From assembly GCF_033193315.1 (NCBI RefSeq), contig NZ_CP136187.1, forward strand, positions 1,116,001-1,180,000: a stretch of 64,000 bases of DNA, read 5' to 3'. How positions within the stretch are numbered: position 1 is the first letter of the stretch; each line of letters begins with the position of its first letter. The notes below the pieces were generated by a model. That model was not told where the DNA came from and ran no database searches. It saw only the letters and a program-made list of their open reading frames with translations. This document shows, piece by piece, positions 31,500 to 40,682 of the stretch. The stretch is from Agathobaculum sp. NTUH-O15-33. GTDB lineage: Bacteria > Bacillota > Clostridia > Oscillospirales > Butyricicoccaceae. The position numbers were made by a program, and so were the translations under genes.

Positions 31500-31507
31500 A
31501 GTGTATG
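31500..31507 (-). promoter_or_regulatory. Candidate sigma-E -10 element of cotJ
   Basis: The minus strand reads CATACACT, a full match to the sigma-E -10 consensus CATACAMT, about 50 nt upstream of cotJA. The -35 region is poor (CCATTTTTTT). Confidence 0.4.
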
Positions 31508-31588
31508 CCGGATAAAAAAATGGCGTGAAAGCGTGCGCCCATGTTCATTCTGTGGTATACTGTTTCTATCAAAAGGAGGCGAAAAAGC

Positions 31589-32149
31589 ATGGAGCTTAAC
31601 GAGATACAGGCTCAGTGCGCGCAGGCGGCCGCCGAGGTATGCGATCAGGCAAAGCTGCGCGCGGGCGATCTGCTTGTAGTCGGCTGTTCGTCAAGCGAAA
31701 TATCGGGTGAGAAGATCGGCACCCATTCCAGCGTAGAAGTGGCCGAGGCCGCGTTTGAAGGCATATACGGCGTTTTGCGCGAGCGCGATATTTATTTGGC
31801 CGCGCAGTGCTGCGAGCATTTGAACCGCGCGCTCATCGTCGAGCGCGCCGCGTACGAACGCTTTGCGCTCGATGAAGTAAACGTTGTGCCGCAGCCCAAG
31901 GCGGGCGGTTCGTTCGCAACGACGGCGTACCGGCGCTTTGCGGATCCGGTCGCGGTGGAAAGCGTGCGGCAGAACGCCAAAGCGGGTCTGGATATCGGCG
32001 GTACGCTGATCGGCATGCATATCAAGCCGGTGGTCGTTCCGCTGCGGATCAGCCTAAAGCGCATCGGCGAAGCGACGCTGATCTGCGCGCGCCGCAGGCC
32101 GAAATTCGTCGGCGGCAGCCGCGCGGTATACAACGAAAATTTGCTGTGA
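31589..32149 (+). CDS. TIGR01440 / UPF0340 family protein (YwlG-like)
   Basis: ATG 31589 has AAAGGAGGCG upstream. The 186-residue protein has the UPF0340 motifs VVGCSSSEISGEKIGTHSS and AAQCCEHLNRALIVER, and a late GLDIGGTLIGMHIKPVVVPL. The family is conserved in Firmicutes, with no firm biochemical role known to me. An extended -10 (TGGTATACT) lies near 31548-31552. Confidence 0.92.
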   Translation: MELNEIQAQCAQAAAEVCDQAKLRAGDLLVVGCSSSEISGEKIGTHSSVEVAEAAFEGIYGVLRERDIYLAAQCCEHLNRALIVERAAYERFALDEVNVVPQPKAGGSFATTAYRRFADPVAVESVRQNAKAGLDIGGTLIGMHIKPVVVPLRISLKRIGEATLICARRRPKFVGGSRAVYNENLL

Positions 32150-32156
32150 GGAAAAA

Positions 32157-32861
32157 ATGGGATTAAAAGCGGTATTTTTTGATTTAGACGATACGCTGTA
32201 CGCCAGCTTTATGGCGGGCGACGCTTACGCGTACGAACAGCTGGCCCGCTTTGCGGAGGAAACGCTCGGCGTAAACGGACAGGAATTTGTCGCGGCCTTT
32301 GCCGCCGCGCGTAAAAAGCTGGCGCGTATGCAGCCGGGCATGCCGCCGCTGCACGACCGCGTGCTGGCCGCGCAGGGCGCGCTCGAAAGCATGGGCTTGA
32401 ACGCGGTGCGCTATGCGCGCGCGGTATTTTCGGTTTATTGGAACGCGGTGTTTGATAAAATGGAGCGCCGCCCGGGCGTGCCCGAGCTGCTGCGCGACCT
32501 GCGCGCCGCCGGAGTAAAAACCGCCGTGTGCACCGATATGCTGGCCGATATTCAGCTTGATAAGCTGGACCGGCTGGGCCTTGCCGATCTGATCGATTTC
32601 CTCGTTTCGAGCGAGGAGGCGGGGCGCGACAAGCCCGCGCCGCCCATCTTTCAGCTGGCGCTGCAAAAATGCGGCTGCCTGCCGGAGGAGGCGGTCATGG
32701 TGGGCGACAACTTCCTGCACGATGTGCAGGGCGCGTACGACTGCGGCATACCGGGCGTTTGGCTCAACTGGACCGGGCTGGACCGCCCGGAAAACGCCTG
32801 CCCCCACACGGAGGCGGCGGATTTTATCGAGGCCGCGCGCTATATCCGTACGCTGCTGTAA
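32157..32861 (+). CDS. HAD superfamily hydrolase
   Basis: A 234-residue phosphatase-type HAD enzyme. Motif I is FFDLDDTLY (nucleophile Asp near residue 9), motif II is VCTDM, motif III the Lys in GRDKPAPPIF and motif IV MVGDNFLHDVQGA. A helical cap lies between residues ~20 and 100. The substrate cannot be told from sequence. It follows the UPF0340 gene by 7 nt. Confidence 0.9.
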   Translation: MGLKAVFFDLDDTLYASFMAGDAYAYEQLARFAEETLGVNGQEFVAAFAAARKKLARMQPGMPPLHDRVLAAQGALESMGLNAVRYARAVFSVYWNAVFDKMERRPGVPELLRDLRAAGVKTAVCTDMLADIQLDKLDRLGLADLIDFLVSSEEAGRDKPAPPIFQLALQKCGCLPEEAVMVGDNFLHDVQGAYDCGIPGVWLNWTGLDRPENACPHTEAADFIEAARYIRTLL

Positions 32862-32885
32862 GACAAAAGGAGACTACAACCGACA

Positions 32886-33140
32886 ATGAAGCATTTTGAC
32901 TACAAGCCGCGCGGCGTGTGCTCCATGCGCATTTCATTCGACATGGAGGGCGACACGGTGCACAACGTATCCTTTATGGGCGGGTGCAACGGCAATCTAC
33001 AGGCGATCAGCCGCGTGGTAGAGGGCATGACGGTCGAACAGATCGAGGGATATTTTAAAGGCATTTCCTGCAACGGCAGAGGCACCTCGTGTTCCGACCA
33101 ATTAGCGACCGCGGTGCGCGCGGCGCTGGAGAAAAATTAA
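32886..33140 (+). CDS. TSCPD domain protein (TIGR03905)
   Basis: An 84-residue protein with VCSMRISFDMEGDTVHNVSF, FMGGCNGNLQAISRVVEGM and the end GRGTSCSDQLATAV; the TSCPD motif appears as TSCSDQ. The same domain caps some ribonucleotide reductases. Two or three conserved cysteines may bind metal. It is the last gene of a three-gene operon. Confidence 0.88.
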   Translation: MKHFDYKPRGVCSMRISFDMEGDTVHNVSFMGGCNGNLQAISRVVEGMTVEQIEGYFKGISCNGRGTSCSDQLATAVRAALEKN

Positions 33141-33141
33141 A

Positions 33142-33193
33142 AGCATACAAAGCCGCCGGGACCATGGTCCCGGCGGTTTTTGTATGCTTTTCA
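33142..33193. terminator. Bidirectional terminator
   Basis: CCGCCGGGACC-AT-GGTCCCGGCGG with outer AAAGCATACAAA/TTTTTGTATGCTTT arms gives a long stem between two convergent genes. Confidence 0.9.
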
Positions 33194-33196
33194 TGA

Positions 33197-33853
33197 TCAA
33201 TCCATGATTTCCAGCACCGGCGCTTTGGCGTTTGCTTCCTCGGTGCAGACCGCCAACCGGTACGAAGGATCGGAAAAGGGGACGAGCGCGAGCGAATACG
33301 GGCGATCCGCTTCGTCGTATTCGAGCGTGGGCACGTCCGCCCGCAGACGAATACAAAAGCTGCGCAGCGGCAACAAAAGGCCCCGGCCGGTCGCCTTGAC
33401 AAACGCTTCCTTGAGCACCCAGAGCGAGTAAAACGCATCCTCGCGCCGGTACAGGGGCAGACTATCGAGATAGCGCACCTCTTCCCGGTGGAAAAAGCGC
33501 GCGGCGATATCGCGGCGGCCGGGCTCGCGCCGCTCAATGTCGACGCCGACCGGATGGTCGGACACCGCGCAGACCGCCCACGCGCCCGAATGTGACAGGC
33601 TGAAATGCACGCCGGGCTGCGCGACGAGGCAGGGCTTGCCCCCCTCGGCCACCGAGATGGCGAGCGGGTGCGGGATGGACGGGAACAGCTTTGCCACCGC
33701 GTATTCCAGCAGCAGCGTCGCGGCAAAGCCCTGCGCGCGGGCGGGGCCGTGGCGGCGGTCCAGCTCCTCCAGCCGGTCGGGCGCGATTAGAGAACGGGCG
33801 GACGGGTCGTCCGGATCGGTTTTGGTCACAGGTATCGCATAAATCACGGTCAA
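33197..33853 (-). CDS. 4'-phosphopantetheinyl transferase (Sfp type)
   Basis: A 218-residue enzyme that loads phosphopantetheine from CoA onto carrier proteins. It has the two-lobe Sfp layout, with HFSLSHSGAWAVCAVS, the metal motif VGVDIER and the second-lobe WVLKEAFVKATGRGL. TTG 33853 (site GGGGGGAT) and GTG 33847 are both possible starts. No polyketide or peptide synthase lies in the window, so its target is not known here. Confidence 0.92.
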   Translation of the reverse strand: MTVIYAIPVTKTDPDDPSARSLIAPDRLEELDRRHGPARAQGFAATLLLEYAVAKLFPSIPHPLAISVAEGGKPCLVAQPGVHFSLSHSGAWAVCAVSDHPVGVDIERREPGRRDIAARFFHREEVRYLDSLPLYRREDAFYSLWVLKEAFVKATGRGLLLPLRSFCIRLRADVPTLEYDEADRPYSLALVPFSDPSYRLAVCTEEANAKAPVLEIMD

Positions 33854-33976
33854 GGCAAGATCCCCCCTTTGTGCTGCCGCGCGGTACGTGCCGCAGCGCC
33901 CTGATCTTTAATGAAATGCCAAAGCTTATTTTAGCGCATTTTGAATGGAAAAACAAGAGAGAAAGGAGCAAAGCGA

Positions 33977-35776
33977 ATGAGAAAGCGTGTGGCCGAAGTG
34001 TTTGGCATGGTGCTGCGCAACTGGGATACGCTCATTGGCTTTGCGGTGATCTATAAAACCATAGGGTATGCCTTCCTTTTCCCGGAAATCCGCGTGCAGC
34101 TTGCCATCTTGCCGCGCCTGCTCGGCTTGCCGCATGTGGGGCAGCAGGACATCGGCGCGTTGCTCCGGTCGCCGCTGGCGCTGCTTTTGATCGCGGCCAC
34201 GCTGCTTCTGCTCGCGTTTTACCTTTTGTTTGAGGTGGTCGCACTGCTGATGTATTGCGAAGCGGGGTGGGAGCGGCGGCGTATCACGCTTTGGGATATG
34301 TGGAAAGAGGGGGGCAAGCGCACCGCCGGATTGTTCCGCCCAAAAAAGGTCGCGGTGCTTTCTTTGGCGCTGCCGCTGCTGCTTTCTGTTTTTTCCATGG
34401 CGAGCGGCTGGCTGCAAACGGTGCGGGTACCCGAATTTGTTGCGGAATACCTGCGGTCCACGCCCCGGCTGGCGCTGTCGTACGCGGCTATCATCATAGC
34501 GTGCAACCTGCTGCTGTTCGGTTTTGTGTTCGGCATGCCGGCGATGTTGCTGCACGGCGCTTCTTTCCCGGCGGCATGGCGCGAAAGCCTGCGGCTCATC
34601 CGGGGGAGAAGGGCCAAAACGGGCGGGACCATGCTGCTGCTTGGCGCGCTGCTGGCCGCGACCGTTCTTTTCGCGGCGGCGGTGGCCGTGATTCTGGTGG
34701 CCGCCGGCTGCCGGATCTTGTTTCCGCCCGCGCAGGCGCGCGTGCGCTTTGCGTTTTATATGGTGATTTTACAGCGGCTTAATACCGTGAGCATGGGCGC
34801 GGTGGTCTCTGTGTTACTATGCGCCGTCATCATCTCACTATACCATGCTTACCGCGCAGAAAAGCGCCCGGCAAAGGAAAAACGCCCAAAAAAGCGCGCG
34901 AAAAAGCTGATTTGGCGAAGCCTGTTTGCGGCGGCGGCGGTCGTAATGCTGCTTTTTATGAGCGAGACCGAGCTGGGCGGCGCGTTTTTCAGCGCGGGAG
35001 AGCATGAAACGCAAATCGTCGCGCACCGGGCGGGCGGCCTGTTCGCGCCGGAAAACACCGTGGCGGCGCTGCATAACGCGATAAGGGACGGAGCGGACGC
35101 GGCCGAGATCGATGTTCAGCAGCTGCGCGACGGCACGCTCATCGTTTTACACGATTCTGACTTCCGTCGAACGACCGGCGCGGACCTGACGGTGCGGGCG
35201 GCCGCGTGGCCGGAGGTGCGTCCGCTCGACGCGGGCGCTTCTTTTTCTCCCGCCTATGCCGGCGAGCCGGTGCCCACGCTGGCGGATATGCTGCGCGCGG
35301 CCAAAGACCGCATCGATTTGATGATCGAACTGAAAGGTCCCGGCGGGATGGAACGGGCCGTGCTGGACACGATCCGGCGATACGGCATGGAAACCCAGTG
35401 CAGCATCGCCTCGATGGATTTGGAAACGCTGCGCCGCGTCAAACAGCTGGCTCCGGAAATAGAAACGGTCTATATCTCCGCGCTGCTGATCTCCGACCGC
35501 TACGACCTGCCGTATGTGGATAGTTACAGCGTGGAGACCAGCTCGCTTTCGCTGGAAACCGTGGCGGACGCGCACGCCCAGCACAAAAAAATCTATGGCT
35601 GGACGGCAAATTCGATCAAGACCCTGAACAAACTGCTGCGCTGTCAGGTGGACGGCCTTGTGACCGATAACGCCTTGCTCGCGGCATATTGCATGGAGAC
35701 CAACGGCGCGGATCTGTGGATGGACGATCTGACCGCGCTGTTTTTCGGCGAGCCGGAGCAAAGCGGCGTCAACTGA
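33977..35776 (+). CDS. Membrane-bound glycerophosphodiester phosphodiesterase
   Basis: ATG 33977 has GAAAGGAG upstream. The 599-residue protein has an N-terminal membrane domain (GPDPase_memb type, about 1-330, six or more hydrophobic segments). A C-terminal GDPD barrel (about 340-580) follows, with AHRAGGLFAPENT (catalytic His near 348), EIDVQQLRDGTLIVLHD and MIELKG. It would split glycerophosphodiesters at the cell surface or membrane. Confidence 0.93.
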   Translation: MRKRVAEVFGMVLRNWDTLIGFAVIYKTIGYAFLFPEIRVQLAILPRLLGLPHVGQQDIGALLRSPLALLLIAATLLLLAFYLLFEVVALLMYCEAGWERRRITLWDMWKEGGKRTAGLFRPKKVAVLSLALPLLLSVFSMASGWLQTVRVPEFVAEYLRSTPRLALSYAAIIIACNLLLFGFVFGMPAMLLHGASFPAAWRESLRLIRGRRAKTGGTMLLLGALLAATVLFAAAVAVILVAAGCRILFPPAQARVRFAFYMVILQRLNTVSMGAVVSVLLCAVIISLYHAYRAEKRPAKEKRPKKRAKKLIWRSLFAAAAVVMLLFMSETELGGAFFSAGEHETQIVAHRAGGLFAPENTVAALHNAIRDGADAAEIDVQQLRDGTLIVLHDSDFRRTTGADLTVRAAAWPEVRPLDAGASFSPAYAGEPVPTLADMLRAAKDRIDLMIELKGPGGMERAVLDTIRRYGMETQCSIASMDLETLRRVKQLAPEIETVYISALLISDRYDLPYVDSYSVETSSLSLETVADAHAQHKKIYGWTANSIKTLNKLLRCQVDGLVTDNALLAAYCMETNGADLWMDDLTALFFGEPEQSGVN

Positions 35777-37226
35777 AACTCGCGGGGAGCTGAGCGGCAA
35801 GCGTGGGATGCCGCCGCAGCCGGTTGCGGGAATGATGATAAGCCGCCTGAAAAACGGCCTGAAAACAGGCGGAGAAGCGATGCAGATCGTTTTGCTGGAG
35901 CGCGTCGCACAGCGATGAAAAGGCCTGCGTGATCTGCTGTGTCAAAGCTTTTTGCTCTTCGGGAGCGGGCGCCAACCGGTTTAGGTAATGGCCCCAAATC
36001 AGAATATCGTCGAACTGCCGGACGATGGTGCGCAGACAGTGATACGGCGCGTGCCGCCGCAAAAATTCCAACAGCATTTGCACGATGTGTGTGGTGCGCC
36101 GTTCGACCGAATCGCGCCACATAGCGGCGAGCGCCTCCGCCTGCCGCGCGTCCAGCGTGGCGGCGGCGGCATGGGAAAGCCGGTTTGTGCAGACGGAGAG
36201 GATCTGCATCACATCCAAATATAAAACAAGGTGCTCGCAGATCACCGGAATATCCAGCCGAAGCGGCGCCAGCGCGCCGCCTACCCGCCGTTCGATGCCC
36301 TTTTTATCCAGCACGCGGACGGCGCCGATGTCGCTGAGCAGCGCAACGGCGTTGCAGGCGGTCGATTTGGAGATTTCATAGGTGTTCATCAAGGCGGGAA
36401 CGGAGGGCAGGTAGGCGCTTCCGTCAAACGCGCCGGCTTCCATGCGTTTATAAAGGCTGCGGGCCACGACGGTGTACAGCGGAACGTGTCCCTTTCCGCA
36501 AAACCACTGATAAGCGACTGCGGGGCGCTCGGCGGGATACCGCTGGTTCAGCCCGTCTAGATAGACGGCGGCGCGCGTTGCCCCGTCGCGGTACAGCTTT
36601 TCCAGCCGCCGCGTCAGCGCCGCGGGGTCGCGCTGTTCAATCGGCTGCAAGATGCTTGCAAGGGTGGCTTCCGCCAGCGCGACGCTTGTCGAAAAGGGAT
36701 TGGCGAGCCGGGAGGAGGGCAGGTACGGAAGGCGCGCGTAATGCTCCATGTCCGCCCGCAGATCCATGATGACCGGATTTTGACAAGGCAGGAGCAGCGT
36801 GGTGAGAAAACGCGACACCTGCCTATGGATGCGGAATTCCTCGGTTTCTTGGCGCAGGTCGCGTATCACGGCGTAAAGCGCGCCGATATCGGCGCGCTGC
36901 GCCCCTTTGGCGTATAGCGGCGGCATAATCAGCTCCAACCCGCCATAAAGATCAAGGATGCTCTCGCGCCGCTGGAGCAGCGCGGATACATAGCCTTCAT
37001 CCGTTTCATCAAAACAAACGACCGCGCGCTTGCCCGGCGCGGCGTGGATATACCCATCCGCTTCCAGCATGCGGATGACCCTTCTGACCGTGGTGATGCC
37101 CGCGTGATACTGGCGGCAGAGCTCCCGCTGGGAGGGCAAGCTTTGCCCGCAGCGGATCGCGCCGCTGTAAAGCTGCGTGAGGATGGATTGATACAGCGTT
37201 TCGTATAGAATGTTTTCCCCTTTCAC
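35769..37226 (-). CDS. GntR-family regulator with two winged-HTH domains
   Basis: GTG 37226 is preferred: AAGGGAGGG lies just upstream, and a promoter-like extended -10 (GGTATACT) lies between it and the ATG at 37301. The 485-residue protein has an N-terminal GntR wHTH (GAIRCGQSLPSQRELCRQYH, VIRMLEADGYIH). A second GntR-like wHTH is in the middle (DGSAYLPSVPALMNTYEISK, CNAVALLSDIGAVRV). The remaining regions are helical with no known ligand fold. It faces away from the hybrid kinase at 37387. The 3' end overlaps the convergent GDPD gene by 8 nt. Confidence 0.8.
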   Translation of the reverse strand: MKGENILYETLYQSILTQLYSGAIRCGQSLPSQRELCRQYHAGITTVRRVIRMLEADGYIHAAPGKRAVVCFDETDEGYVSALLQRRESILDLYGGLELIMPPLYAKGAQRADIGALYAVIRDLRQETEEFRIHRQVSRFLTTLLLPCQNPVIMDLRADMEHYARLPYLPSSRLANPFSTSVALAEATLASILQPIEQRDPAALTRRLEKLYRDGATRAAVYLDGLNQRYPAERPAVAYQWFCGKGHVPLYTVVARSLYKRMEAGAFDGSAYLPSVPALMNTYEISKSTACNAVALLSDIGAVRVLDKKGIERRVGGALAPLRLDIPVICEHLVLYLDVMQILSVCTNRLSHAAAATLDARQAEALAAMWRDSVERRTTHIVQMLLEFLRRHAPYHCLRTIVRQFDDILIWGHYLNRLAPAPEEQKALTQQITQAFSSLCDALQQNDLHRFSACFQAVFQAAYHHSRNRLRRHPTLAAQLPASFS

Positions 37227-37289
37227 CGGTCGCCCTCCCTTGGCCTGATCTGCAACCAGTATACCATAGTTTGGCGCGGTACAAAACAC

Positions 37290-37318
37290 TTGCTTATTCA
37301 TTAGAGAAGGAATAAAAT
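37290..37318 (+). promoter_or_regulatory. Promoter of the hybrid kinase gene
   Basis: TTGCTT (37290-37295), 17 bp, TAAAAT (37313-37318), about 65 nt before the start codon. Confidence 0.5.
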
Positions 37319-37386
37319 AAACCTATAGTCAACACGAGAAAGACAGGCGGAAGCGAATTGCGACCTGAAAAAGGAAAGGCTTCAAT

Positions 37387-39777
37387 ATGGATATGACGAC
37401 CCAAGGGAAGGATTATGAATATGCAACGCTGATGAATATGCTGCATGTCAGCGTCAGCAAGCATCTTTTGGATGAACATTTTACAATGGTGTGGGCCAAC
37501 TCGTTTTATTATGATCTGATCGGCTACCCCAAAGAGGAATACGAAGCGCTATACCACAACCATTGCGATACTTATTATGTGAACGACGCGCTCGGCATAC
37601 ACGATGACAAGGAGCTTGCGGAATTGACGGACGCCGTCATGAAGGCGCTGTCCACCGGAAGGAACGGCTACACCCTCACTTCCAGAATGCGCCGCAAGAG
37701 CGGGGAATACATTTGGGTACAGATGACGGCCACCTTCACGGATGAATACATCGACGGCCGGCAGGTCTCCTATACCGTTATGACCGATGTCACGGAAAGC
37801 ATGCAGCAGCGGATCGAGCAAACGGCCGCCTATGACAATTTGCCCGGCTTTGTGGCAAAATACCGGATTGACCCGGAAATGCATATCCGAATCATGGAAG
37901 TAAACAGCCAGTTCAATACGTTTTTCGGCGCGGGAAGCAGCCGGATCGACACGGCCGCCGTTATTTTTCAAAACAACCTGAAGCAGAACGAGGAAGTCAT
38001 CCGAGCCCACCGGCAGGAGCTGACCGCGGGAAAACCGGTGCATTTTGTGATCCATGTGGAAAACAGCGCGGGCAAGACCTTTTGGCTGCAAGTCAACGCC
38101 TCCTGCGTCGACCGGCAGGGCGGGGACTATATCTATCTGGCGATTTTTATCGACATCACGAACGAGACCGAATTGCGCAGTATGCAGGAAAAGCTGGAGC
38201 AGCAGGCGCGCGAGCTACAGCAGGCGCTCGAACTGGCGGAACATGCGAGCCGGGCCAAAACGGATTTCCTATCCCATATGTCGCATGATATCCGCACGCC
38301 CATGAACGCGATCGTCGGCATGACGGATATTGCCAAGGCGCACCTGAACGAGCCGGAAAAAATGCTCGACTGCCTTGGCAAGATCGAGCTGTCCAGCCGC
38401 CATTTGCTGGGCCTGATCAACGATGTGCTGGACATGAGCCGGATCGAAAACGGCAATATCGCGATCAATACCGCGCCGGTATCCCTGCCCGAGCTGCTGG
38501 AAAACGTGGTAACGATCACACAGCCGAGCATCAAGGCGAGGGAGCAGCAGTTTGCCGTGCAGCTGCATCATGTGCGGCACGAGCGCTATTGCTCGGACGC
38601 GCTGCGCCTGCGGCAGATTCTGATCAACCTGCTGTCCAACGCGTCCAAATTCACGCCGTCCGGCGGCGCGGTGACGGTGGATATCGAAGAGTTTCCGGGG
38701 ACAGCGCCGGCCGGCGCGGAACTGCGCATTCGGGTGGCGGATACGGGCATCGGCATGAGCGCAGGCTATCTCGAACACATTTTCGATCCCTTTTCCCGCG
38801 AGCAGGACAGCCGCGTGGATAAGACCGAGGGCAGCGGGCTGGGCATGGCGATCACCAAACGTCTTGTCGAGCTGCTGGGCGGCAGCATCGAGGTGCAGAG
38901 CGAGGTGGGCGTTGGCACGACCTTTGTCGTCCGCCTGCCCATGGAGATCGACGATACCGCGACGGAGCTTTGCCGGTTCCCGGAGCTAAAGGTCCTCGTG
39001 GTGGACGACGGCGCGTACACGCTGGAATATTTGGAGCAGCTGCTCGGTGAATTGCAGGTCAAAGCGGAATGCACCTCCAGCGGAGCGGACGCGGTGGAAA
39101 AGGTCGTGCGGGCCAGCCGGGAAGGGCGCGATTACGACGCGGTCATTTTGGATTGGAAAATGCCCGAGCTGGACGGCCTGCACACCGCCGAGCGTATCCG
39201 CGAGAAGGTGGGCCGTCAATTCCCCATCCTCATCATGTCCGCGTATGATTGGAGCGATATCGAGGATGTCGCAAAGCGGGCGGGCGTCAACGGTTTTTTG
39301 CAAAAGCCGATTTTTCGCTCCACGCTGTGCTATGGGATTAAAAGATACGTTTTGCAGCAAAAGGCGGAAAAAAGCGTGCAGCCCACTTATGATTTTTCGG
39401 GCAAGCGCCTGCTTCTGGTAGAAGATAACGAACTGAACCGTGAGATCGCGGTTGAGCTGTTGCAGCGGACCGGCGCGATCGTCGACACGGCGTGCAACGG
39501 CAAGCAGGGGATAGAACGGTTTGAAAACGTTCCGGAAGGGTATTACGCGCTGATCCTGATGGACATTCAAATGCCGGTGATGGACGGTCTGGCCGCGACC
39601 CGCGTCATCCGCGCGCTTTCCCGCGCCGACGCGGCGACGGTACCGATTATCGCCATGACCGCCGACGCGTTCGCGGAGGACGTCGTCGCGGCGAAGCAAG
39701 CCGGCATGACCAGCCATCTGGCCAAGCCGATCGACGTGGCCGAGCTGTACCGTGTGATACAAGCCTGTCTTGCATAA
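37387..39777 (+). CDS. PAS-containing hybrid histidine kinase with two receivers
   Basis: A 796-residue cytoplasmic signalling protein without membrane segments. Two PAS domains (about 15-135 and 150-265) precede HisKA with the phospho-accepting His near 300 (SHMSHDIRTPMNAI). HATPase_c has N-box NLLSNASKF and G-boxes DTGIGMS and GSGLGMA. Two receivers end the protein: one near 535-655 (VVDDG; ILDWKMPELDG) and a better conserved one near 672-790 (LVEDNELN; LMDIQMPVMDG; Lys in LAKPID). No HPt domain is present, so a separate phosphotransfer partner is expected. Confidence 0.93.
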   Translation: MDMTTQGKDYEYATLMNMLHVSVSKHLLDEHFTMVWANSFYYDLIGYPKEEYEALYHNHCDTYYVNDALGIHDDKELAELTDAVMKALSTGRNGYTLTSRMRRKSGEYIWVQMTATFTDEYIDGRQVSYTVMTDVTESMQQRIEQTAAYDNLPGFVAKYRIDPEMHIRIMEVNSQFNTFFGAGSSRIDTAAVIFQNNLKQNEEVIRAHRQELTAGKPVHFVIHVENSAGKTFWLQVNASCVDRQGGDYIYLAIFIDITNETELRSMQEKLEQQARELQQALELAEHASRAKTDFLSHMSHDIRTPMNAIVGMTDIAKAHLNEPEKMLDCLGKIELSSRHLLGLINDVLDMSRIENGNIAINTAPVSLPELLENVVTITQPSIKAREQQFAVQLHHVRHERYCSDALRLRQILINLLSNASKFTPSGGAVTVDIEEFPGTAPAGAELRIRVADTGIGMSAGYLEHIFDPFSREQDSRVDKTEGSGLGMAITKRLVELLGGSIEVQSEVGVGTTFVVRLPMEIDDTATELCRFPELKVLVVDDGAYTLEYLEQLLGELQVKAECTSSGADAVEKVVRASREGRDYDAVILDWKMPELDGLHTAERIREKVGRQFPILIMSAYDWSDIEDVAKRAGVNGFLQKPIFRSTLCYGIKRYVLQQKAEKSVQPTYDFSGKRLLLVEDNELNREIAVELLQRTGAIVDTACNGKQGIERFENVPEGYYALILMDIQMPVMDGLAATRVIRALSRADAATVPIIAMTADAFAEDVVAAKQAGMTSHLAKPIDVAELYRVIQACLA

Positions 39778-39782
39778 TAAAT

Positions 39783-39838
39783 GGTCCGGCAAGGGTGCGC
39801 CGCCATCAGGCGAGCTCCTTGCCGGACCGTTTTTTTAT
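39783..39838 (+). terminator. Terminator after the hybrid kinase
   Basis: GGTCCGGCAAGG and CCTTGCCGGACC flank a ~24-nt loop and are followed by GTTTTTTT. Confidence 0.85.
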
Positions 39839-39848
39839 GCGCCCCCGG

Positions 39849-40058
39849 TCAGGCCTTGGGCTTGATGAATTGGGTATCCTCTTCAAATGCGGCCATGTGC
39901 TCGGCCCATTTGTCCTTGGGGATATCACGGATGGATACCGATACGACTCTTTCCTCTATGCCAAGGTCCTGTGCGATAAAACGCTGTACCTTTTGCGCGA
40001 GGGCGGCTTTGGTGTCATGATCCCGCCCGGGGAACATGGTGATGTCGATATGTGGCAT
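39849..40058 (-). CDS. 4-oxalocrotonate tautomerase family protein
   Basis: A 69-residue tautomerase subunit. Pro2, the catalytic base after Met removal, is present (MPHIDITMFPGRD), with the helix KAALAQKVQRFIAQDLGI and VVSVSIRDIPKDKW. The protein is expected to form a hexamer or dimer. It follows the cupin gene by 16 nt and is probably co-transcribed from the MerR-type promoter at 40515. Confidence 0.9.
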   Translation of the reverse strand: MPHIDITMFPGRDHDTKAALAQKVQRFIAQDLGIEERVVSVSIRDIPKDKWAEHMAAFEEDTQFIKPKA

Positions 40059-40074
40059 GGTAAAAAGACTTCCT

Positions 40075-40476
40075 TTACGTTAATTGATCGTATTCCTCGT
40101 TGCCGACCGGTTCGAGCCACTCGTTGGAAGCGCCTTCCGCCGGTACCTCCACCGCAAGGTGCACGAACCAGCTGTCGCGCGCGGCGCCGTGCCAGTGCTT
40201 GGTCTCGGGCGGGATGTTGACAACGTCGCCCGCGTGAAGCTCGCGCGCGGGCCGGCCCCATTCCTGATACCAGCCGCGTCCGGCGGTCACCAGCAATATC
40301 TGCCCGCCCTTGTGGTGGATGTGCCAGTTATTGCGGCAGCCGGGCTCAAACGTCACGTTACCGATGCCCACCCCCTCGGTTGTGAGCATGTTCAGATAAC
40401 TTTGGCCGATAAAATACTGGGCATAGCCTGTGTTTGCGGGACCTCTTTCAAAAATTCCTGATTTGGGTTCGGTCAA
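40075..40476 (-). CDS. Cupin-domain protein
   Basis: A 133-residue single cupin. The metal motif is visible as WHIHHKGGQILLVTAGRGW (two His plus Gln) and HAGDVVNIPPETKHWHGA. Related cupins often pair with tautomerase or carboxymuconolactone decarboxylase proteins in MerR-controlled aldehyde or redox stress operons. The substrate is unknown. Confidence 0.9.
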   Translation of the reverse strand: MTEPKSGIFERGPANTGYAQYFIGQSYLNMLTTEGVGIGNVTFEPGCRNNWHIHHKGGQILLVTAGRGWYQEWGRPARELHAGDVVNIPPETKHWHGAARDSWFVHLAVEVPAEGASNEWLEPVGNEEYDQLT

Positions 40477-40514
40477 TGATCGCGCCTCCTTTGCATCGTG
40501 TTTGTCCTACCGAC

Positions 40515-40545
40515 ATCTTATCACTTGGAGTAAACTCCATGTCAA
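40515..40545 (-). promoter_or_regulatory. MerR-type promoter with 19-bp spacer and central dyad
   Basis: The minus strand has TTGACA (40540-40545), a 19-bp spacer and TAAGAT (40515-40520). The perfect dyad TGGAGT-TT-ACTCCA fills the spacer. A long spacer with a central dyad is the hallmark of MerR-activated promoters. It drives the cupin-tautomerase operon. Confidence 0.85.
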
Positions 40546-40682
40546 GAGAAAATTTGAAATTTATTGTAAGCGGAAAGCGCCAACGTTTTACTCAGCAGAT
40601 TGACGCCGTTCGACAGCAAGGCTTCGGTGTTGTGGAAAGCTTCGCACGCGCGGCGCAGCCACTGTGTGAAGATAAAATTCAT
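40542..40682 (-). CDS. Small ORF upstream of the MerR-type promoter
   Basis: A 46-residue frame with a good site (AAGGAGATTCA) before ATG 40682. It begins MNFIFTQWLRRACEAFHNTE and is amphipathic. Its stop lies in the -35 box of the MerR-type promoter. It may be a leader peptide, a relic of a larger gene, or chance. Confidence 0.3.
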   Translation of the reverse strand: MNFIFTQWLRRACEAFHNTEALLSNGVNLLSKTLALSAYNKFQIFS

